Made by a program: the position numbers and the translations under genes. DNA of 64,000 nt from Bostrychus sinensis (taxonomy: Eukaryota; Chordata; Actinopteri; Gobiiformes; Eleotridae): the NCBI GenBank assembly GCA_020698575.1, contig CM036245.1:37377148-37441147 (forward strand). The letters are read 5' to 3'. The notes beneath the pieces were generated by a model. The model was not told the DNA's origin. It did no database searches and worked only from the letters and a program-made list of their open reading frames with translations. Shown here piece after piece: positions 1 to 12,440 of the stretch (its first letter is position 1; the number at the start of each line of letters is the position of its first letter).

Positions 1-804
1 GTAACTGTATAGCCCCTTAAACAGCAGAAAGGCCAAGGTTAAAATGAGTGAATGCGAACAGATTAGTAGTGGGAGGCGATTAGGTGGTGTAATGAATTAA
101 TCTCGATTCATCACATTTTTATCAAATAGCAATATTTATATGTCAGAAATACAATATAAGAGCTTATTTGTATGTTCTGGGTATTTTACAATTACGATAC
201 TCTCTCTCTAATCTCTGCCTTTGAGTGCACGTAGCACGGGAGCGCGCCTCTCTCTGTCTCCTCCTCTGTGCTCCATGTGTGACCTCTGCGCAGTCCTGTC
301 CCCTCTCCACTTTGTGTCTGCTGTCTCCTCTGAGCGAGTGCATCAGTCAGCTGAGCGGCACCTTGAAGCAGCCCGTTTGGAACTGAAACAAAAGGAGTGA
401 CGCCGTACGCTGGTGGTGCAAGGCGCGATGATCTCAGTGAAAACCCCACAGTTACCTGTAGTCCAGTCGTGTACGCACATTATCCTACTGTTCAAAGCTG
501 AAATCCACTCACATTTGGCGTTTTGGCCGGTGGTTATGTCCTGTACGCCAGAAACTAGGTCAATGAGAAAAGTTCAGTGCTGACATAGACTAGCGCAATT
601 AAATGTGTTATTTATTTATTTATTTTTTTAATTTTTGTGTAATTATTTAAACGTAATTAACGCCCCAGCCCTAGAATAGATACAACAAAGGCAAAAGTTC
701 TGGAATATAAACTTTCCAGTCCACATCACTGACCAACTCATGGACCATTCGTTTGTTCTTGGTGCAATAATGAATGAGGGCTATTCAAGGTCATTATTAC
801 CCAT

Positions 805-910
805 TATTAGTGGTTGGCACTCTTGCCTCACAGCTAGAAGGTCCCAGGTTCAATTCCTTAAGCATGTGGGGCCTTTCTTTTTGGAGTTCGCATGTTCTCT
901 ATGTGTCTGG
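805..910 (+). repeat. tRNA-derived SINE fragment
   Basis: Reads TGGTTGGCACTCTTGCCTCA ... CCCAGGTTCAATTCC ... TTTGGAGTTCGCATGTTCTC, the same order of blocks as the copies at 5918-6215 and 50298-50990. The GGTTCAATTCC block is a polymerase III B-box. Truncated after about 105 bases. Confidence 0.6.
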
Positions 911-1287
911 ATTGATGTATTTAATGTAGAGTATAAATAAGCCTTAAGTATGCAAGAACAGTTCTTTTTTCTCCCTCTACATTGTACACCTATGGGTGAA
1001 CTCACACCAAGACCACTGTGCCCCTAAAGCGCGCAACAATTGCCTAAATTGAGGGCTTTAAATGTGAACTATGACCTATCACAAATACAATGACAAAAAA
1101 AGAGGCGCCATCAAGTGGTGCTATTTTGTACTATAAAAGTAATATGCATACTGTTTGCTCCCACCTTTTTTGAGGAATGAAAACTGTAGACAGTGCTCCT
1201 TCTTTTGCCTCTGATGCTTCTCGTATGTGCACATATTCCAAAAATGTGTTTTGTGAACACGACTCAAAATCGATTAAAGGGGATATA

Positions 1288-1954
1288 CACTCAAGGAAAA
1301 AAGAAATGCACCACTGCTTTTTTACCACATTTTTGTTTGGTTACTTATTTTTGATGGAAATATTACATGTGCACATCAACCATATACCTGTCCCTGATAT
1401 TCAGACCCAATTAATCAATGCTTATGACAGTTTCAATAACAATAACATGACCAAACAATAATAATGCAGCAGTTGTGACATGTGGTCGACCAGATCTGGG
1501 ACGGTCATTGGAGGATCCAGTGGTGTGGAAACGCTCAGCGAGGCGTACAACAGTAGAGTGATGGACTCCAAACTCCTAGCTACAGCCGTGTGCTCCTTCA
1601 GCTTGAAGCAGGCCAATGGCTGCCAATCTCTCTCTGGTTGCAGGAGTCGTGGCATTGTGAACAAATGTGCTTTTTTTTCCATTTTGGTGTCTTTTTATAG
1701 GAAATGGTTGTGCACAATTGAGGACAGGTCCAATTCATCTCTGAGTTTTACTCATGACCCAGACATAGGTGATTAATACAAAAATACAGTTGTTATTGCT
1801 CATCAAAATAAATCAACCGGAACCAGGAAAACAGTCATTTCATTTTGACTCAGAATAGTACTAAACTCATTGTAGTCTGTAATTTTTCACTGGCTGTAAT
1901 ATTTTTTGACAAATTGAAAAAATGAAAGTGGTGCGTTTCTTTTTTCCATGAGTG
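1288..1954 (-). mobile_element. Tc1-derived non-autonomous element (MITE-like)
   Basis: Inverted termini of about 30 bases: CACTCAAGGAAAAAAGAAAT at the left matches the reverse complement of the right end (CACTCATGGAAAAAAGAAAC), each flanked by TA (1286-1287 and 1955-1956). On the - strand about 1500-1570 translates as a remnant of a Tc1 transposase DNA-binding region (LAERFHTTGSSND, then RPRSGRPHVTT). The catalytic domain is absent, so it is an internally deleted passenger. Confidence 0.7.
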
Positions 1955-2313
1955 TATTTTGCAAAATTTACTTTTTTTTAAAGCTTAAGTTATAATGTTC
2001 ACTCATTAAAAAAAAAAACCTCAAGCTGTGTTTAATTAATCCTCTGGCATGGCTGTCTGAGCCCTCAAAATGCTCGGTTGCATGAACATCCGCCTCTCCC
2101 ACAAACCTCCGCCCACTCCAGGAAGCACTGACCAATCAACAGCTCTGTTTCAACTGATTCTTCACAGACATTTTTCATTTTGTAGTAAAAAAGCATCATA
2201 CAAAAACTTGTATTCTTAATATTTTGTTCAAAAGACTACACCGCTCATGGCCCTAGTGTGTTTTGTTTTTTTTTTTTTTTTTTTAATTGGCTTGTAATTT
2301 TCATGTCTTGCAG

Positions 2314-2404
2314 GTATCAAGGTATGATGGATGAAGACGGGCATTACCGGCCTGAATACTTCCATTTGTTGGCCATCAGACTTGGCTTCGTCGTCATCTT
2401 TGAG
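2314..2404 (+). CDS. ano7: ano7 exon, antepenultimate part of last transmembrane region
   Basis: The acceptor is a poly-T tract followed by TCTTGCAG ending at 2313; the donor is GAG|GTGAGT at 2405. The first base completes a codon begun in the previous exon; the exon then reads YQGMMDEDGHYRPEYFHLLA and continues through IRLGFVVIFE. The Y-(x)n-YFHLLAxRLxFVxxFE pattern is the anoctamin signature at the start of the last helix. Confidence 0.82.
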
Positions 2405-3394
2405 GTGAGTCTTTGGTCTGCACACCACAGGCTCCTCTCTGTCGGTACTTCATGTTCTGCTTTTGTCTCTCTGTACACTTCCAGCATGTGGTGTTCACTG
2501 TGGGGCGTCTGATTGACGTGTTGGTGCCGGATGTTCCTGAAGAAGTCCAGATAAAGATCAAGAGAGAACACTACATGGCCAAAGAGGCTCTGGCTGAGAA
2601 CCAGGTCTGCTGTAGTCCTGGTTTAGTTTTGGTTTAGTCCTCATTTAGTCCTGGTGTAGTCCTGATTTTGTCCTGAGTTTAGCCCCGAGTTTAGTCCTGA
2701 TTTAGTTTTGGTTTAGTCCCTGTGTAGTCCTGGTTTAGGGCTGGTTGAGTCCTTACTTGATCCTGGTTTGGTCCTGAATTTAGTCCTGTTTAATCCTGGT
2801 TTAGTTTTGAGTTAGTTCCTTTGTAGTCCTAGTTTAATCCTAATTTTGTTCCCAGTTTGGTCCTGGTATAGTTTTGGTCTAGTCCCTGTGTCGTCCTCTT
2901 TTAGGCCTGGTTTAGTCCCTGTGTAGTCCTGGTTTAGTTTTGGGATAGTCCCTTTGTAGTCCTGGTTTAGGCCTGATTAAGCGCTGCAGTCTGCGGTGTA
3001 GTCTTAGTTTACTTCTTATTTGGTCCTGGCATAGCTTTGGGTTAGTCCCATCGTAGTCCCGGTTTGGGGCTAGTTGAGTCCAAACCTTGTCCTGGTTTAG
3101 TCCTTGTGTAGTCCTAGGTTAATCGTGATTTGGTCCTGAGTGTAGTCCTGGTTTAGTCCTTGTGTAATTGTGATTTACGCCTGTTTGACTCCCAAATTGT
3201 GTCCTGGTTTGGTCCTTAGCTTAGTCCTAGCTTATCCCTGGTTTTGTTTTGTTTTGGCCCTGGTTCACTTCTGGTCTAATGAGTGTTTCTTGTTGCAGGC
3301 CCTGGGTATAAATCTGATCCCAGACATGACGGGGGAGTCCAGTGTCAGACTCAAAGTCGCTGCAGAACCACAAGATTCTGAAGCACCACTGTAG
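2314..3394 (+). CDS. ano7: Anoctamin (TMEM16) 3' end, three terminal coding exons
   Basis: Spliced 3' end of an anoctamin, a family of ten-helix membrane proteins that act as calcium-activated ion channels or lipid scramblases. Exons are 2314-2404, 2485-2604 and 3299-3394, all with AG/GT borders and compatible phases. The spliced product covers the last transmembrane helix (HLLAIRLGFVVIFE then HVVFTVGRLIDVLV), the family-typical PDVP turn, a charged helix (KIKREHYMAKEALAENQ) and a short tail ending EAPL before TAG at 3392-3394. The helix plus the KREHYMAKEALAEN block match my memory of ANO7 better than ANO1, 5, 6 or 9; paralog choice is inference. The gene is partial: about 90% of the protein lies upstream of base 1, and no earlier exon is visible in 1-2313. 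It runs convergently towards the Robo gene on the other strand. Confidence 0.8.
2485..2604 (+). CDS. ano7: ano7 penultimate exon, PDVP and charged C-terminal helix
   Basis: The acceptor is CACTTCCAG at 2476-2484, phase 0, and the 80-bp intron before it is short, as usual in fish. It encodes HVVFTVGRLIDVLVPDVP and then a basic/acidic helix ending ALAENQ. The donor is CAG|GTCTGC at 2605, a weak 5' splice site apart from the GT; without splicing the frame runs on 30 bases to a TAG inside the repeat-rich intron. Confidence 0.8.
2605..3260 (+). repeat. Diverged TTTAGTCCTGG simple-repeat tract in ano7 intron
   Basis: Almost the whole intron is made of imperfect 12-25 base units such as CCTGGTTTAGTCCTG, TTTTGGTTTAGTCCC and CCTGTGTAGTCCTGG. 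Units vary in length and sequence, so it is an old, drifting minisatellite-like tract. The same motif recurs elsewhere in the window (see 8570-8690, 17040-17170, 42520-42735, 51600-51790, 57265-57350, 62090-62150). Confidence 0.75.
3299..3394 (+). CDS. ano7: ano7 terminal coding exon
   Basis: The acceptor is TTCTTGTTGCAG at 3287-3298, phase 0, in frame with the previous exon. It encodes a 31-residue hydrophilic tail beginning ALGINLIPDMTGESS and ending EAPL, stop TAG at 3392-3394. The tail is poorly conserved between anoctamins, so this exon rests on the splice site, phase and position rather than on similarity. Confidence 0.65.
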   Translation, partial: ALGINLIPDMTGESSVRLKVAAEPQDSEAPL

Positions 3395-4085
3395 TCCAAT
3401 AAGCCTTCTCTTTGAAACCTTTGGGACCTTCGCAATATTCTTTTTAAATCATTATTTAATTTCTTTATTTTCAATTGTGAATATTTATAAACTACATTTA
3501 TATACACATGCACATATACACATCCATAGATGAAAATGAATTGTATGTTACTAATGCACAATAATGGCGAGATCTGTTGGTGACACTAGATACGCATTCA
3601 GATATGGATGGAGTGTTCTGTCCATCTTCTCCATTCATTCTGTCTATACGTTGACCTCAGAGTTTGAGGATAGGGACAAACAGAGCACTACATATGTTTG
3701 CCATTGGGAGGCGCTTGTGAACACAGCTCAACAAGTCACAGCAGAAGAAACAACTGAACTTTTTTAACCAGGATATAAAGACTGAACAGACCACATCTAT
3801 TTTTACCTCATTTTCTTGGCTCTATAATAATAAGTGTGTACAAATCGCCGCCAGCACTGCCATGTTTGTTGTGGTTGATGCTCTTTTACTTCCGTCTTTG
3901 CAAAATCGACTGTCGTTGATCGCCTTCTACTGGTTATGTAACGTAACACAAAGAAGTATAAATGCTGTGCCGACAACAACGCTTGGAACAGACAGCTCTC
4001 TGTTACATAAGAAATTGGAGTATAAATGAGCTTTTAAGGACAATCTGTTGTCTCTGAATAAACACATTGAAAACAGTTTAATGTA
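3395..4085 (+). other. ano7: Probable ano7 3' UTR
   Basis: AT-rich, no open frame of note, directly follows the ano7 stop codon. The right limit is set only by the candidate poly(A) signal at 4057-4062 and is uncertain. No transposon ends are visible in it. Confidence 0.4.
4057..4062 (+). terminator. Candidate poly(A) signal for ano7
   Basis: Canonical AATAAA about 660 bases after the stop codon, followed within 30 bases by a T/G-rich stretch (ACAGTTTAATGTAGC). It is the first canonical hexamer in the sense orientation that I see after the stop codon. Confidence 0.4.
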
Positions 4086-5917
4086 GCATTGGCTTATTTA
4101 TTTATAAGTTGTTAAAGGGGCTATATTAAGCTTTTATTAATATTTTTAAACCAAAGCAACACAATGTTTTACAACTTTTAAAAACATTATGTGAGTAAAA
4201 GAGAACTTTTTTAATACAGTTGAAGAGACCAGCAGAGGGCAGCAGAGTGTAAAGCTTTGCGGTCTTTTGAACATAATCAAAGGGGGAAAAAAAGCACTTC
4301 ACTTCCTTAAATTTTTTGTATGATGCCATTTGTTATGATGCTGGCTCAGGAGGGCGAGGACACGACAGACATTGTACAGTTTTAATAAATGTACCTTTTT
4401 TTAAACAATTAAACTGAATTGGACAAATTAAAATTAAAGGTGTGGTAGTGTTGAATGTGAGTGTATAGTGCGTGTGTGTGTGTGTGTGTAATGCTGTTAT
4501 AGGTACAAAGCTAAACATATGGCCTGACCAAAAACATAACTAAACTGAAGGGAGAACTAAGCTAAACCAGAACTAAATACCAAAGCTAAACCAAACCAAA
4601 CAAACGACAGGTGGCTTGGTGCCAGAGGTGGTGGAGGTGGCAGGGTTTGATGCCAGCAGCAGCAGCAGCAGAGAGGAACAGAAAGCCGCAGAACTGGGAA
4701 CACTTTTTTAAGACGTATCTGCCTGCACCTGGGCGCCTACAGGTCTGCCAGGCTAATCAGTAACCATAGCAACCATTATTAACTCCAGATGCCACACGAG
4801 GGCGTCTCAACAGTTTACTACAAAATGAAAAAAGGCTGTGAGGAATCAGTGGCAACAGAGCTGTACACCCTTTTTTTTTTTTTGGATGAGGGCAGACTGG
4901 ATGTAGAGGGCTTGCTGATTGATCCTTGGACCTTTCTGCTCATGTGGTCCCCCTAATGGGTGTGGCCCTAAACAACCGAATAGAGTGTTTATGTTAAGAG
5001 CCGGCCCTGGGTCTGATCCAACCGATGAGCTTCTGTTGCTAAAGTTTAATGCTGGTTCTGATAGAAAGCTGTTAGAATACACAGTCCTCTGCAGTTTGTT
5101 GCGTGTGAAACTGCTAGTTAGGTTCCAGGCTTCCAGGATCTGACATGTTAGAGGTCATGACTTTAAAGAATAATCCTGGAAAATTGCACCCACATCTGAC
5201 TGCCTCTGCATTGTTCTCCAGAGCTAGAATCATTTATCACTCGGGCTGCACCTGCTGTTGGTTTTACCGGAGTAGGAGCTGTACCGGCGCAGAGAGCATG
5301 TTTCTAACAAAGACACAGAAAAGAGTTACATCTCCCTGTACATCGAGCCGCCGTAACACCCCCCCCCCTCCACCCCCACCCCGTCCCCTCGTGTTAATTT
5401 GCTGCTTCAGTGACACGCGTCATTGGGGGGAATCGTTCCTAATAACCCCCTCAGCCCCTGGTGCCCGCTCATGTCGTTCAAATTATTAAACATAATGGTG
5501 ACGACGATGCATCTGTAAAGCCGAGAGCCTCCTCCCTGACATGAGTGCAGTTAGCTCGACACGCCGACACATCCTCCCTCTTCACTCAAACATGAAACCC
5601 ACGCCCCACTCACGTTTGGAGATCTGAGGCACTGAGGGTGGATCTCATTTCCCTGCACAGTTTGACACCAGAAGAAGATTGGATATGCTGACATTTCTCA
5701 AAATCTCTTCAGCATCTCCTAACATGTCATGATTGAGAGGTTTACTAACATCTTAAGGGGGGGGCATAATATTCAATCAAATTCAATGTGTAAGGGGTAG
5801 ACACATACTGTACATAAAGAATCTTAAGTAATAAATTCAACAGTAACATGTTCAGAGATGTCCTGCATACATTTCCAAAGCCATATAAATAATAAGGTGC
5901 CCTTAACACAACACTGG
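4086..5917. other. Unassigned intergenic sequence with simple repeats
   Basis: No gene recognised. Holds a GT microsatellite (4472-4489), a short reverse-orientation TTTAGT-type tract (about 4535-4605), a CAG run near 4658-4672, poly-T at 4870-4882 and a C-rich stretch near 5358-5385. Frames here show no family similarity. Confidence 0.5.
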
Positions 5918-6215
5918 TTACACAGTGGCACTCTCACCTCACAGCAAGAAGGTCTTGGGTTCCACTCCCAGACCGAGCAGGGACATTCTGTGTGGAGTTT
6001 GTATGTTCTCCACTTGTCGTAGTGGGTTTTTTTGGGTACTTTTCACTCATATGAACCTAAAACATGCACAATAGACTAATCCTCCAGCGAGGTATTCCTG
6101 ACTAGGATCCTGTCTCAGAGCTGGAGAAGGGTCCAAGCAGTCACCCACTCCTCCTGACAGGGTACCCCAGTGGCATTGAAGGATGAGTCAAATGCAAAGG
6201 ACAAAATCATGGTCA
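5918..6215 (+). repeat. tRNA-derived SINE, near complete
   Basis: Head CAGTGGCACTCTCACCTCAC ... TGGGTTCCACTCCC, then TGTGTGGAGTTTGTATGTTC, then a conserved body with ACATGCACAATAGACTAATC and CCAGGATCCTG-like blocks. Uninterrupted in its body, so it serves as the empty-site reference for the broken copy at 50298-50990. Confidence 0.65.
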
Positions 6216-6555
6216 AAAGAATTTGTATTCACCCATAAGTCAAGATGACCTGTTGGTCTAATCCAGAGGCTTACACAGAAAGCAAAGGGCAGGCAATTTA
6301 GCTAAATAGCTGGAGGTGATTGGGGTAGTGAACCACCTGAAGTAACAAAAGGTGTGTTTTTGTAAAAAATATAAACCTGGCTACTAAGCAAGGTTATAGT
6401 CTGCAAGCAGTCATCGCAAAGGCTATAAATACAGGTAGGTCTGTTGCTTTATACTTAGACTAAACATTGCCTGATTTTTTCATTCCAGGTTATTTTGCTT
6501 AAAATGCCTGAGAAAAAGCATACCCAAATTAAAATTACAGTTGTTCTTGAACCTT

Positions 6556-6588
<33 letters not shown>

Positions 6589-8458
6589 TTTGGCTCTGTG
6601 TAAAGAGTCTGTGTAAATTCATTGCCTGGATTTTGTTTTCTAAATATAAGGGGGCTCAGAGCTGCAGCTGGAGTTATGGACTGAAACACAAAAGGCCCAC
6701 AGAATGAGGTATTGACTATTCTCATTTCAAATTTGAAAACAGTATCTATAGGAATCAGTGGAAATAGAACTGTACACCATTTTTTTGAAAAATGAATGAG
6801 AGCAGACTGAATGTAGAGATTGGTCAGTGCTTCCTGGAGTGGGTGGGCATTTGTGGGAGAGGTGGAGGTTCATGAAATCAAAGGTTCTGAGGCCTCAGGA
6901 ACTCCAGAATCAGAATCAGAAAACTTAATTGGTCCCTTAAAGGGCAATTCTTTGCAGGAACCTGGTACAGATGGAACGAAACACAGAAACAGGTATGCAA
7001 ATAGTAAAAGTATATGCCATGACAGTTCACACATATCTAACAAGCAGAGCCAGAGCTGTGCAGGTGAATGTTTACAAAACTTTATTTCCTCTTACAAATA
7101 AAACAAGACCAAATATGTGTACTTAGGTAATTAGAAACAGTAAAACAGTTAAAATGAAATAGAAAAAATAAAATAAAATTCAAGGATAAATGAATAATTA
7201 AAAATTATTTAAGAAAAGAGTTCAGTAGTCTGATTGCAGATGGAATAAAGAAATTGGAATAGCGATTTGTTTTGGTCAGAGGCAAGTGATAACACCAACC
7301 TGAGGGCATTAAAGTCAAATTTGAAGACAAAGCCTCTGGTTTTGGTCTATGATCCATGCTGCTTTTCTAACGATCTTGCTCTTCCAGAGTGAGGCCAGTT
7401 CTTTCTGCTGGACACCAATGATCTTTCAACACACTTTGATGATACTACTCAGACTGTTCTCATCTCTCACTGACAGACCATCAAACCAACAAATGAAAGA
7501 AAAAGTGACTTCCAATAAATGAATAATAACAGACTTTTAGGATCTTCTCGTTGACACCAAATAACTGGAGTTTCCAGAGCAGGTAAACTCTCTGCTACTC
7601 ACACATTTCCAGGTATGTTTTCGATGAGGGACCAACATTATAACATGGTTATTTTGCATAATATACCACCTTTAAACATTAAACTTTGTAATTTTACCTA
7701 GGCGGTGTTTGATAATGTCTCTTAGAAACACCATTACTACTACTGTATTACTTTTACTGGAATTTGACTTGGACCAATAGCGTATTCACAAAGAGTTAAG
7801 TGGTAAATAAGGCATAAATACGTTCATGAATTGTACTGTCTGTATTGTATTCCTGGCAGCTCAGCATACAGTACTAAACACTTGTTTTTCTCTCTTTTTA
7901 GTCAGATCCAACACTGAACAGTTGGGGTGAATCTTTTCATTCTCTGAGCTTTTTTTCCCCCCTCTTTTATTCACCTAGATCTGAGCTGGTCCCTACCTCC
8001 TCAGTGCCTCCTCTTATCACACATCATGATTCGGGCCGTCCTGTTTGAAGGAGCCTCCAGGTAGGAGCTCAGGGGCCTCTTCCATACCTGCTGCACCCGA
8101 CCGCAGTCAAAGAGCAGTAATTATTCATCCACGCCGTGCCGACACCGATGATGTGCTTGTGACATTTCCCTCGGTGCTTTGTTGTTCCTCAGCCCACTGT
8201 CGGAGCCTAACATCTGCTGTCTCCAAAGCTCCACAGACACATCAGAGCGGGGCGCGGCATACAGACGCTCGCTAACAGGTTTGAGGGAGAAGGAAATGTA
8301 AGAAAGAGCAAACGCAACAGTGTCTTGTGTCTTGTGATGTGTAAGAAAGGAGATTACTGCAGAAAAATAGCTCAATTTTCTGGTACCAATAGAGGCCAAC
8401 TACCATACAATCTTACAGTCTCTTCAATCAGGCCAAGACTATAGAAGAGGTACTAGAA
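6216..8458. other. Unassigned intergenic sequence
   Basis: No gene recognised. Apart from the microsatellite at 6556-6588 it is moderately AT-rich. 7980-8280 is a GC-richer island without visible repeat termini; its open frame of about 76 codons has no family similarity I recognise. Confidence 0.45.
6556..6588. repeat. TA/GT microsatellite
   Basis: A short TA run followed by an uninterrupted GT run. Confidence 0.9.
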
Positions 8459-8826
8459 CAGTGCTTCTCAAACTGTGGTGCGGGTCCCTCTGGTGGTACG
8501 TGGGCTCTTTCTGATGGTACCTATAGGGGTGCATGGAATTTTTGAAGATGAATACCAATGAATGGCTTAGATAGTTCTTCATAGTTCTGCTTTAGTCCTG
8601 ATTTACTCCTGGTTTCTTCTGTATTTGTTAACTCCTGGTTACTCCTGGTTTTAGCTACCTACATGCTTTAGTCCTGGTTTAGTCCTGGTACTTGGGAAGC
8701 CTGTTATTTTCTGTTGTGGTACTTTGTGTGAAAAGTTGGAAAGCACTGCCCTCTGACACATTTAAAACAGGAATATTTCAATCAGGCGTACCACCCAGGG
8801 CCTGTATCATAGTTTGAGGAACCCAG
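8459..8826. mobile_element. hAT-like MITE carrying a TTTAGTCCTGG tract
   Basis: Left end CAGTGCTTCTCAAACTGTGG and reverse-complemented right end CTGGGTTCCTCAAACTATGA are imperfect inverted repeats of the CAG..CTCAAACT kind seen in hAT MITEs. No clear 8-bp target duplication remains. 8575-8690 inside it is made of TTTAGTCCTGGTTTAGTCCT-like units. Confidence 0.5.
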
Positions 8827-11800
8827 CTATATACTATAACTTGACAGTTTTTTTTTTTCTTGTTTTTTTTTCTTAGTTTTTTGAAAAAAAAAAGCTTGCT
8901 TTTATTTTAATGGGTACTGCACAGAATAAGGGAGACACTCTTACTAATCAAAGACAGGAGTGAGATTGTGTGTTGTTTTGTGATTTGTCAGACCTGCCTC
9001 TTCCTGCCAGAATAATGCTCCAGAGCTCCGGATTAAAAAAGCAGAAAGCAGATGCCTCAGTAATAAAGATAATTAACACTGCAGCTGCGCCATCTGCTAT
9101 TGTCCCTGACCAGAGTAATGAAGGCGAAGGAGCTCCATTTGTTCAAGAAGGTAACACTGCATCCTGGGATCCTGGGACAGAAGCACCTGCAGAAGAACTG
9201 TTAATACAGGCCACAGGTCAGAGCCAGGGCCAGAATCCAAGAATCCAAGATGGCTGCAACTGGCCTTTTGGTTTATTTCATTTTTATTTGGATATTCAAG
9301 ACATAATCATTTTACACTGACTTCCTGGCAGAGTGGTTAACACACATGCCTCTCAGCAGTTAAACCCCCTTGCCAGCAGTCACACTCAATCTCCCTGAGT
9401 AGAGTCTGCAAGTAATGTGAGTTCTCTCTGGCTTTCTCCCACTGTCCAAAGACAAGCTAATGTACTGTACAGGTGAACTGGTCCATTTAAATAACCCATA
9501 GTGAAGAAATTTGAGTGAAAAATCTATCAGTGTGTCTCTCTAAAGCTGGGGACACACTAGAGGATTATTAGCCTGCTTCAGGGCCCAATTTGCCTCTCCC
9601 TGAGTTCGTAAAGGCATGGCCTGAATAAAGGACTGCTTGGGTGGATTTAGAACCACTGTCAAGTCAACATGTGTAAGTCCCATAGCAAACAAATGTAAAT
9701 CATGTTGCTATTAACTCCTTGATTTCACAAATAGTGTTATTTATGCACCAGTCTGTGTACAGAAGCAGCTCATGTTTAAAATGTAAGAGCTGAATTTTGC
9801 AGAAAAGTAAAACCACAAAATCCATATTTTACTACAATGTAAGCTGCTGAAAATAGTTTTTATCTAAAATGCACCAGCATACAGAAAATGACATCTGTTT
9901 TGTTTCAGAATTTCTTAGGGAGGGCTTTACATTGTTTCTAATAAAAACTTGTCTGCTATTACACAACTGTGAACTTGAAGAGCTTCAATACTTAGCTTAT
10001 TTAAAACCTAAACATTATTTGATTAAAAGAAGTTGTGAAACATTAAACTGGGCAAGAGTATTGAGGTGCTTTCTGCGTACATGTATGTTTCAAACATGGG
10101 TGAGGGGGGCCTCCAGAAGCGCTCAGCCCAGGGGCCTACTGATGCGTTAAGTTGGCTCTGTGTGTGTGTGGCATCAGTACGATTATGTTTCAACTCTTTG
10201 TCGGGTCGGAGCCTCTCCAACCTCAAATTGTAAATATCAAACATGCCTGATATTTTTTACCTTTGACTATACTGACGGGAAAACTTCAACAGCCAATCAG
10301 AGCGAAGCATCAGGTGGCAGGTAGACCTGTGACAGAAACTTTGAAAGAGTAGCGCTAAACACTAATACAGGCAATGCATAGAGGACTAACCTCCAGCCCA
10401 CACAGAAAGTTTATAAAATGCTTCTGAAGCCTCTTCTCTTATTATCCACATTCCTGCTATGCTTATTTTGTTTTTCACTGCAAATTACAGCACATGGACT
10501 GAGTCATCTGATGTGATGGTAGTCCTCCTTGATATTTGAAGCTGACTTTTTAAACATAAAAGTCTTGCTGCCAATATTTAATAAAAACAGGTAAGTAAAT
10601 CCTGGCGTGCGGTTGAGTGAGGCTAGAGGTAAAGCTTCAGTAAATATGAGACTACTTTCGGTCTGCCACCAGCTTTCTGTGCATTCAATTTATTTCTTTC
10701 AAGTCTCACAACAACTCACCATATAATGACTTTGACTTGTGTTTAATGCAATCTAAACTGTAAATGGAATGTTCTGATTCCCAAAGTGAGAGCCATACGG
10801 CGCAAGACCAGAAACAGCTATTGCTAATATACACAGCTTTATTTTCCCAAAAAGTTAGTACAACTTGGCTCGTCCTCCCTCTGAATAAGGCTGTTAGCCC
10901 AGCTGTTTACCTTGTTTCACCAGGACAAGTACACATTTGATTAAAAATAACATTTTCCTTTTTATTTCTGCTCTTTTGTCTCCACCTTTTTGACACAATA
11001 AAATGGGCAGACCACCAGTATGCAGAATCCTGTGTTCTGGGCGGTGGTATGAGATTAAAAATCATTTGGCTTTCTTGTTATGTCTGTAGTCTACGCTCAG
11101 TGTTCCACACTGTGCCCCTAGCTTAAGTGTAAACTTTTCATTTCTGGGATAGGCTCCAGTGCCTCACTACCCCTACAGAAATAAGTGGAAGATGAATAAA
11201 TGATTGTCTGAACAAGTTTACCATTTGAAATACTCACTAACTACATGCAGGTTGGGAAAACCTAATTGTACCCTCAGACTGCATGAATGCCACACAGCAC
11301 TTTTGTCCTACATCCTTTGCATGTAGATCACGACAGGAGTGGTTTGAGCAGTTCTTTGGAGAAATCGGACGGAAGACAGACTTTGACCCTAGTCAGAGTA
11401 TGCACTCTATGTAAACATAGTGACTGATACTTTAGGGACCATGGATCTTTGTAAAAGTTAACCTCAATAGAATCTGATGTTGAATTAGCTCTGCCATGTG
11501 TAACCAACATGTGCCATTGAACTCATCTGCTCTACAAAGCATCTTTCATTCTAAAGCTGTACAGAGCATATTATTGAAGTAAAATTGAAAACTACTGCAG
11601 CCTTGTAACATTCAAACACGGGAACATTTTCACTGCACAATCCTTGGCTCTCTCATGTTCCAAGTCATTGTACCAAGTGAAAAATCTCACTATTATTTCA
11701 GAACAGCTTCAAAAAGAACTCTGTCACATTGTTTTTGCTGCACTAGAGGGGTCTCCTAAATGATAAAAGTCAGGATATGTGTTTGTGGTTATTAGCTGAA

Positions 11801-12440
11801 TGTAAACTTATGTAGTTATATTTCTGCATGTTTGTGGCCCACTCCACAGAGGCACAAAGGCTGGCCTTGGTAAAGCACAGTTCTTACAGAGAGCTTTTAA
11901 AGTGGAGTGGAGAATTTGTGAAGGACAGGGGCACGTGGAGTTTGAAAAGAAACATTTACAAGTGGGTTTTTCTGATTCTGTCATTTATGTGAACGGTGCA
12001 GAGGCCAATGGACGTTTTCTAGTGTGAGGATAATTACCAACGTTTTTAACTCCCACCTATGTCCCTTCTCTAGGTAGACAAGAAAGAACTACTCTAAATG
12101 TGTACTCATGTGGTGCATATGGCAACTCCAGTTTGGCTCTGCACAGTGGGTTTACCATTTACCAACCAATATCTCACTAAAATAATGGTAATATTATGCA
12201 AGTATACTGAAAAAGATTAAACAAAGTAAGGTAAAACAAGATGGTCATCTGAACAGGTTTGTTTGTTTGTTTTTAAAAGTGTCAATTTATCCAAAGGACT
12301 TAATCAAGGACTATAAATGGCTTATTTATTAATTTATTGTTAATTACATATGCATTAATGGTTCATTACTACTTTATAGTGTTAGCTATTCTAAATTGTT
12401 AATGGTTCTTTGACAAACTTTACATAATGTGATGTAATGT
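8827..12440. other. Unassigned intergenic sequence
   Basis: No gene recognised. 9325-9480 is a decayed SINE (TGGTTAACACACATGCCTC ... GAGTCTGCAAGTAATGTGAG). 11100-11210 resembles the tail of another fish SINE (GGGATAGGCTCCAGTGCCTC ... GGAAGATGAATAAATG). The remainder shows no repeat ends or coding signal I can support. Confidence 0.45.

Larger units (their letters stand above)
1..2313 (+). other. ano7 intron (partial) with repeats
   Basis: No exon with anoctamin similarity was found here. It contains a pyrimidine-rich stretch at about 200-330, a tRNA-SINE-like fragment (805-910), a Tc1-derived MITE (1288-1954) and a poly-T run (about 2262-2284) that forms part of the splice acceptor tract of the next exon. 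Confidence 0.6.

Noticed and set aside
192..449. 85-codon - strand frame with pyrimidine-rich context.
   Set aside because: No domain or splice support and low-complexity composition; not anoctamin-like.
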